In this document: one piece after another, positions 14,305-15,816 of the stretch
Layout: each line of letters starts with the position of its first letter
Position numbering within the stretch: position 1 is the stretch's first letter
DNA from: DRLZ01 sp036478815
GTDB lineage: Bacteria > Pseudomonadota > Gammaproteobacteria > Methylococcales > DRLZ01
DNA length: 15,816 bases
Direction: 5' to 3'
NCBI GenBank assembly: GCA_036478815.1
Contig: JAZGEP010000264.1
Location: 1 to 15,816 of the forward strand
Translations under genes and position numbers: made by a program
The notes under the pieces: model-generated
What the model was told of the DNA's origin: nothing
What the model saw: the letters and a program-made list of their open reading frames with translations, nothing else
Database searches by the model: none

Positions 14305-15633
14305 ATGCATCAACTGGAAAGTGTGAGTAAATTCCAACAAAACAAAATTCTGAGTATTAGTACACTTGCTTTTACGGTGTGTTTCGCGGTCTGGACAATA
14401 TTTTCCATTCTAGGTGTCAGAATCAAGCAAGACCTGGGCTTGAATGATACTCAGTTCGGCATATTAGTGGCAACCCCTATCCTCACTGGCTCGTTGAGCA
14501 GGATTTTCTTGGGAGTGTGGACCGATCAATTTGGTGGACGTATTGTTTATTTTATTTTGATGTTAGCCACTTCAGTTGCAGTCTGGTTACTATCTACCGT
14601 GCAAACATATGCGATGTTTCTGGTGGCAGCACTGGGTGTCGGTCTCGCCGGCGGCTCATTTGCGGTTGGTATTGCCTATGTCTCACGCTGGTACGAAAGC
14701 GACAAGCAAGGGACGGCTCTAGGTGTTTTCGGTATGGGCAATGTAGGTGCTGCGATTACCAACTTTGGAGCACCTTTTCTTCTGCTTGCCTTCGGCTGGG
14801 AGAAGGTTGCGCAAATTTATGCGGTAATCCTGTTCAGTATCGCCATTATTTTCTGGTTTGTATCTGATGTCGATCCAACAACCCGCGAGCGGCGTGAAAA
14901 AGGTGAAAAGGCGCATTCGGCCTGGATGCAATTAGCACCTTTGAAAAATCTTCAAGTGTGGCGTTTTGCCACTTATTATTTTTTTGTTTTTGGTGGTTAT
15001 GTATCACTTGCACTGTGGTTGCCTCGCTATTATGTAGGCGTATACGATCTGGAACTGACCACAGCGGGCATGTTAGCCGCCTGTTATGCTTTGCCAGGAA
15101 GTGTCTTCCGGGCTTTGGGAGGATGGATGTCTGATCACTGGGGCGCACGTAGAGTGATGTACCTAACCTTTATTGGTTCCACTGTTTGTGTGTTTTTATT
15201 ATCTTATCCATCAACTGATTACATTGTTCATGGCATCGAAGGGCCGATTAAATTCACCATTGCTATGAATCTGGTCCCTTTTGTGATTTTGACCATTTTT
15301 CTTGGGTTTTTTATGTCATTGGGAAAGGCAGCTGTCTATAAGCATATTCCAGTTTATTACCCTGACAATGTAGGCTCAGTCGGTGGACTGGTCGGAATGA
15401 TCGGTGGTTTGGGCGGATTTATTTTACCGATTTGTTTTGGCCTGATGAATGACTTGATTGGTGTGTGGACTGGATGTTTTATGCTTCTGTTTGCCATCGT
15501 CATGATTTCATTGATCTGGATGCATGTTTCTATTGTACTGATGGACAGGAAACTTCATCCTGAGTTGAGCAAACCGCAAGATTTGCCAGAGATTATCAAC
15601 GCTGCAGCTGAAGAAGCCGAGCGAAATCAATAG
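14305..15633 (+). CDS. NarK1-type nitrate transporter (probable nitrate/proton symporter)
   Basis: This 442-residue MFS protein of the NNP family has about 12 membrane segments. The first nitrate signature GLAGGSFAVGIAYVSRWY is at 113-130. Candidate substrate-binding arginines are R66 (SLSRIFLG) and R269 (GSVFRALGGW). LGKAAVYKHIPVYYP and GGLVGMIGGLGGFILP form the second conserved half. Its length and motifs fit the shorter type I (NarK1) class, which in other bacteria brings nitrate in with protons. It differs from the minus-strand E. coli-like partner, and pairs of the two types are known next to narGHJI. Those genes, if present, would lie beyond the window. AGGA at 14292-14295 precedes ATG 14305. 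Divergent, shared control region. Confidence 0.9.
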   Translation: MHQLESVSKFQQNKILSISTLAFTVCFAVWTIFSILGVRIKQDLGLNDTQFGILVATPILTGSLSRIFLGVWTDQFGGRIVYFILMLATSVAVWLLSTVQTYAMFLVAALGVGLAGGSFAVGIAYVSRWYESDKQGTALGVFGMGNVGAAITNFGAPFLLLAFGWEKVAQIYAVILFSIAIIFWFVSDVDPTTRERREKGEKAHSAWMQLAPLKNLQVWRFATYYFFVFGGYVSLALWLPRYYVGVYDLELTTAGMLAACYALPGSVFRALGGWMSDHWGARRVMYLTFIGSTVCVFLLSYPSTDYIVHGIEGPIKFTIAMNLVPFVILTIFLGFFMSLGKAAVYKHIPVYYPDNVGSVGGLVGMIGGLGGFILPICFGLMNDLIGVWTGCFMLLFAIVMISLIWMHVSIVLMDRKLHPELSKPQDLPEIINAAAEEAERNQ

Positions 15634-15690
15634 CTGAACGTTTAAACAAGCTTTTTTATGTAGCACAGGTGATTGAAGAGCATTGTAGAC

Positions 15691-15816
15691 TTAGGAGCGA
15701 GGATTTAATAACATCCGAATTTTGACTTGTCTTTTTGTCCGTCTTCCGCGTTGTAGAAACAGTTGCGTAGCTTGCTATGCGCCTATTTCTACGCCTTGAA
15801 GACGAACAAAAATCCT
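15691..15816. repeat. Palindromic repeat, shared core with B-type arms (copy B2, cut by window end)
   Basis: TTAGGAGCGAGGATTTAATA begins at 15691 and the core GACTTGTCTTTTTGTCCGTC starts near 15723. Over the visible 126 bp it differs from the copy at 12069 in only a handful of bases and has the same orientation. It starts 57 nt after the plus-strand transporter. The right arm lies outside the window. Confidence 0.85.

Overview
The window is about 15.8 kb of AT-leaning proteobacterial DNA, most likely from a gammaproteobacterium. PrlC and UbiD match my memory of the E. coli proteins nearly motif for motif, and DapB has the same catalytic spacing (H159/H160/K163). The very high load of small palindromic repeats and the paired nitrate transporters would suit a repeat-rich, nitrate-respiring (for example sulfur- or methane-oxidising) lineage. 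That finer placement is inference.

Layout. 1-641: no gene; two ~162-bp palindromes with a shared core (A1, A2) and a ~139-bp palindrome of another family (D1). 642-2717: a DUF4259-type small protein overlapping dapB (lysine/peptidoglycan precursor synthesis), then truA (tRNA pseudouridine synthase), all on +. 2749-3065: a mobile-element-like unit with 20-bp inverted ends carrying D2. 3270-4655: a regulator with a degenerate cyclic-nucleotide-binding-like fold and an HDOD domain. 4653-5270: three more palindromes, the first supplying the stop codon of the HDOD gene. 5303-8846: prlC-ubiD, 16 nt apart, a likely operon. 8861-9699: repeats. 9728-11383: a secreted or membrane-anchored GYF_2 (DUF4339) protein and an orphan class I methyltransferase. 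11384-12346: a possible gene remnant and four abutting palindromic repeats. 12347-15633: two divergent NarK-family nitrate/nitrite transporter genes around a shared 344-bp control region with a good FNR-like site. 15691-end: a repeat nearly identical to the one at 12069, in the same orientation, so the transporter pair is bracketed by direct repeats.

The most unusual signal is the repeat population. At least thirteen small elements or remnants lie here, and most of the intact ones are near-complete inverted repeats of 137-165 bp. One core (about 95 bp, itself a hairpin) occurs with three unrelated outer-arm sequences. In each copy the two arms match each other, even where they differ from other copies (compensatory differences). 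A second family (D) shows the same arm covariation. This looks like a MITE or fold-back system whose arms are replaced or homogenised as pairs. I do not recognise it as a described family.

Functionally the genes are mostly housekeeping (dapB, truA, prlC, ubiD). The coherent accessory module is the narK pair, apparently controlled from one divergent, oxygen-responsive promoter region. Repeats fill almost every intergenic gap, and three D-family copies end within about 45 nt upstream of a start codon.
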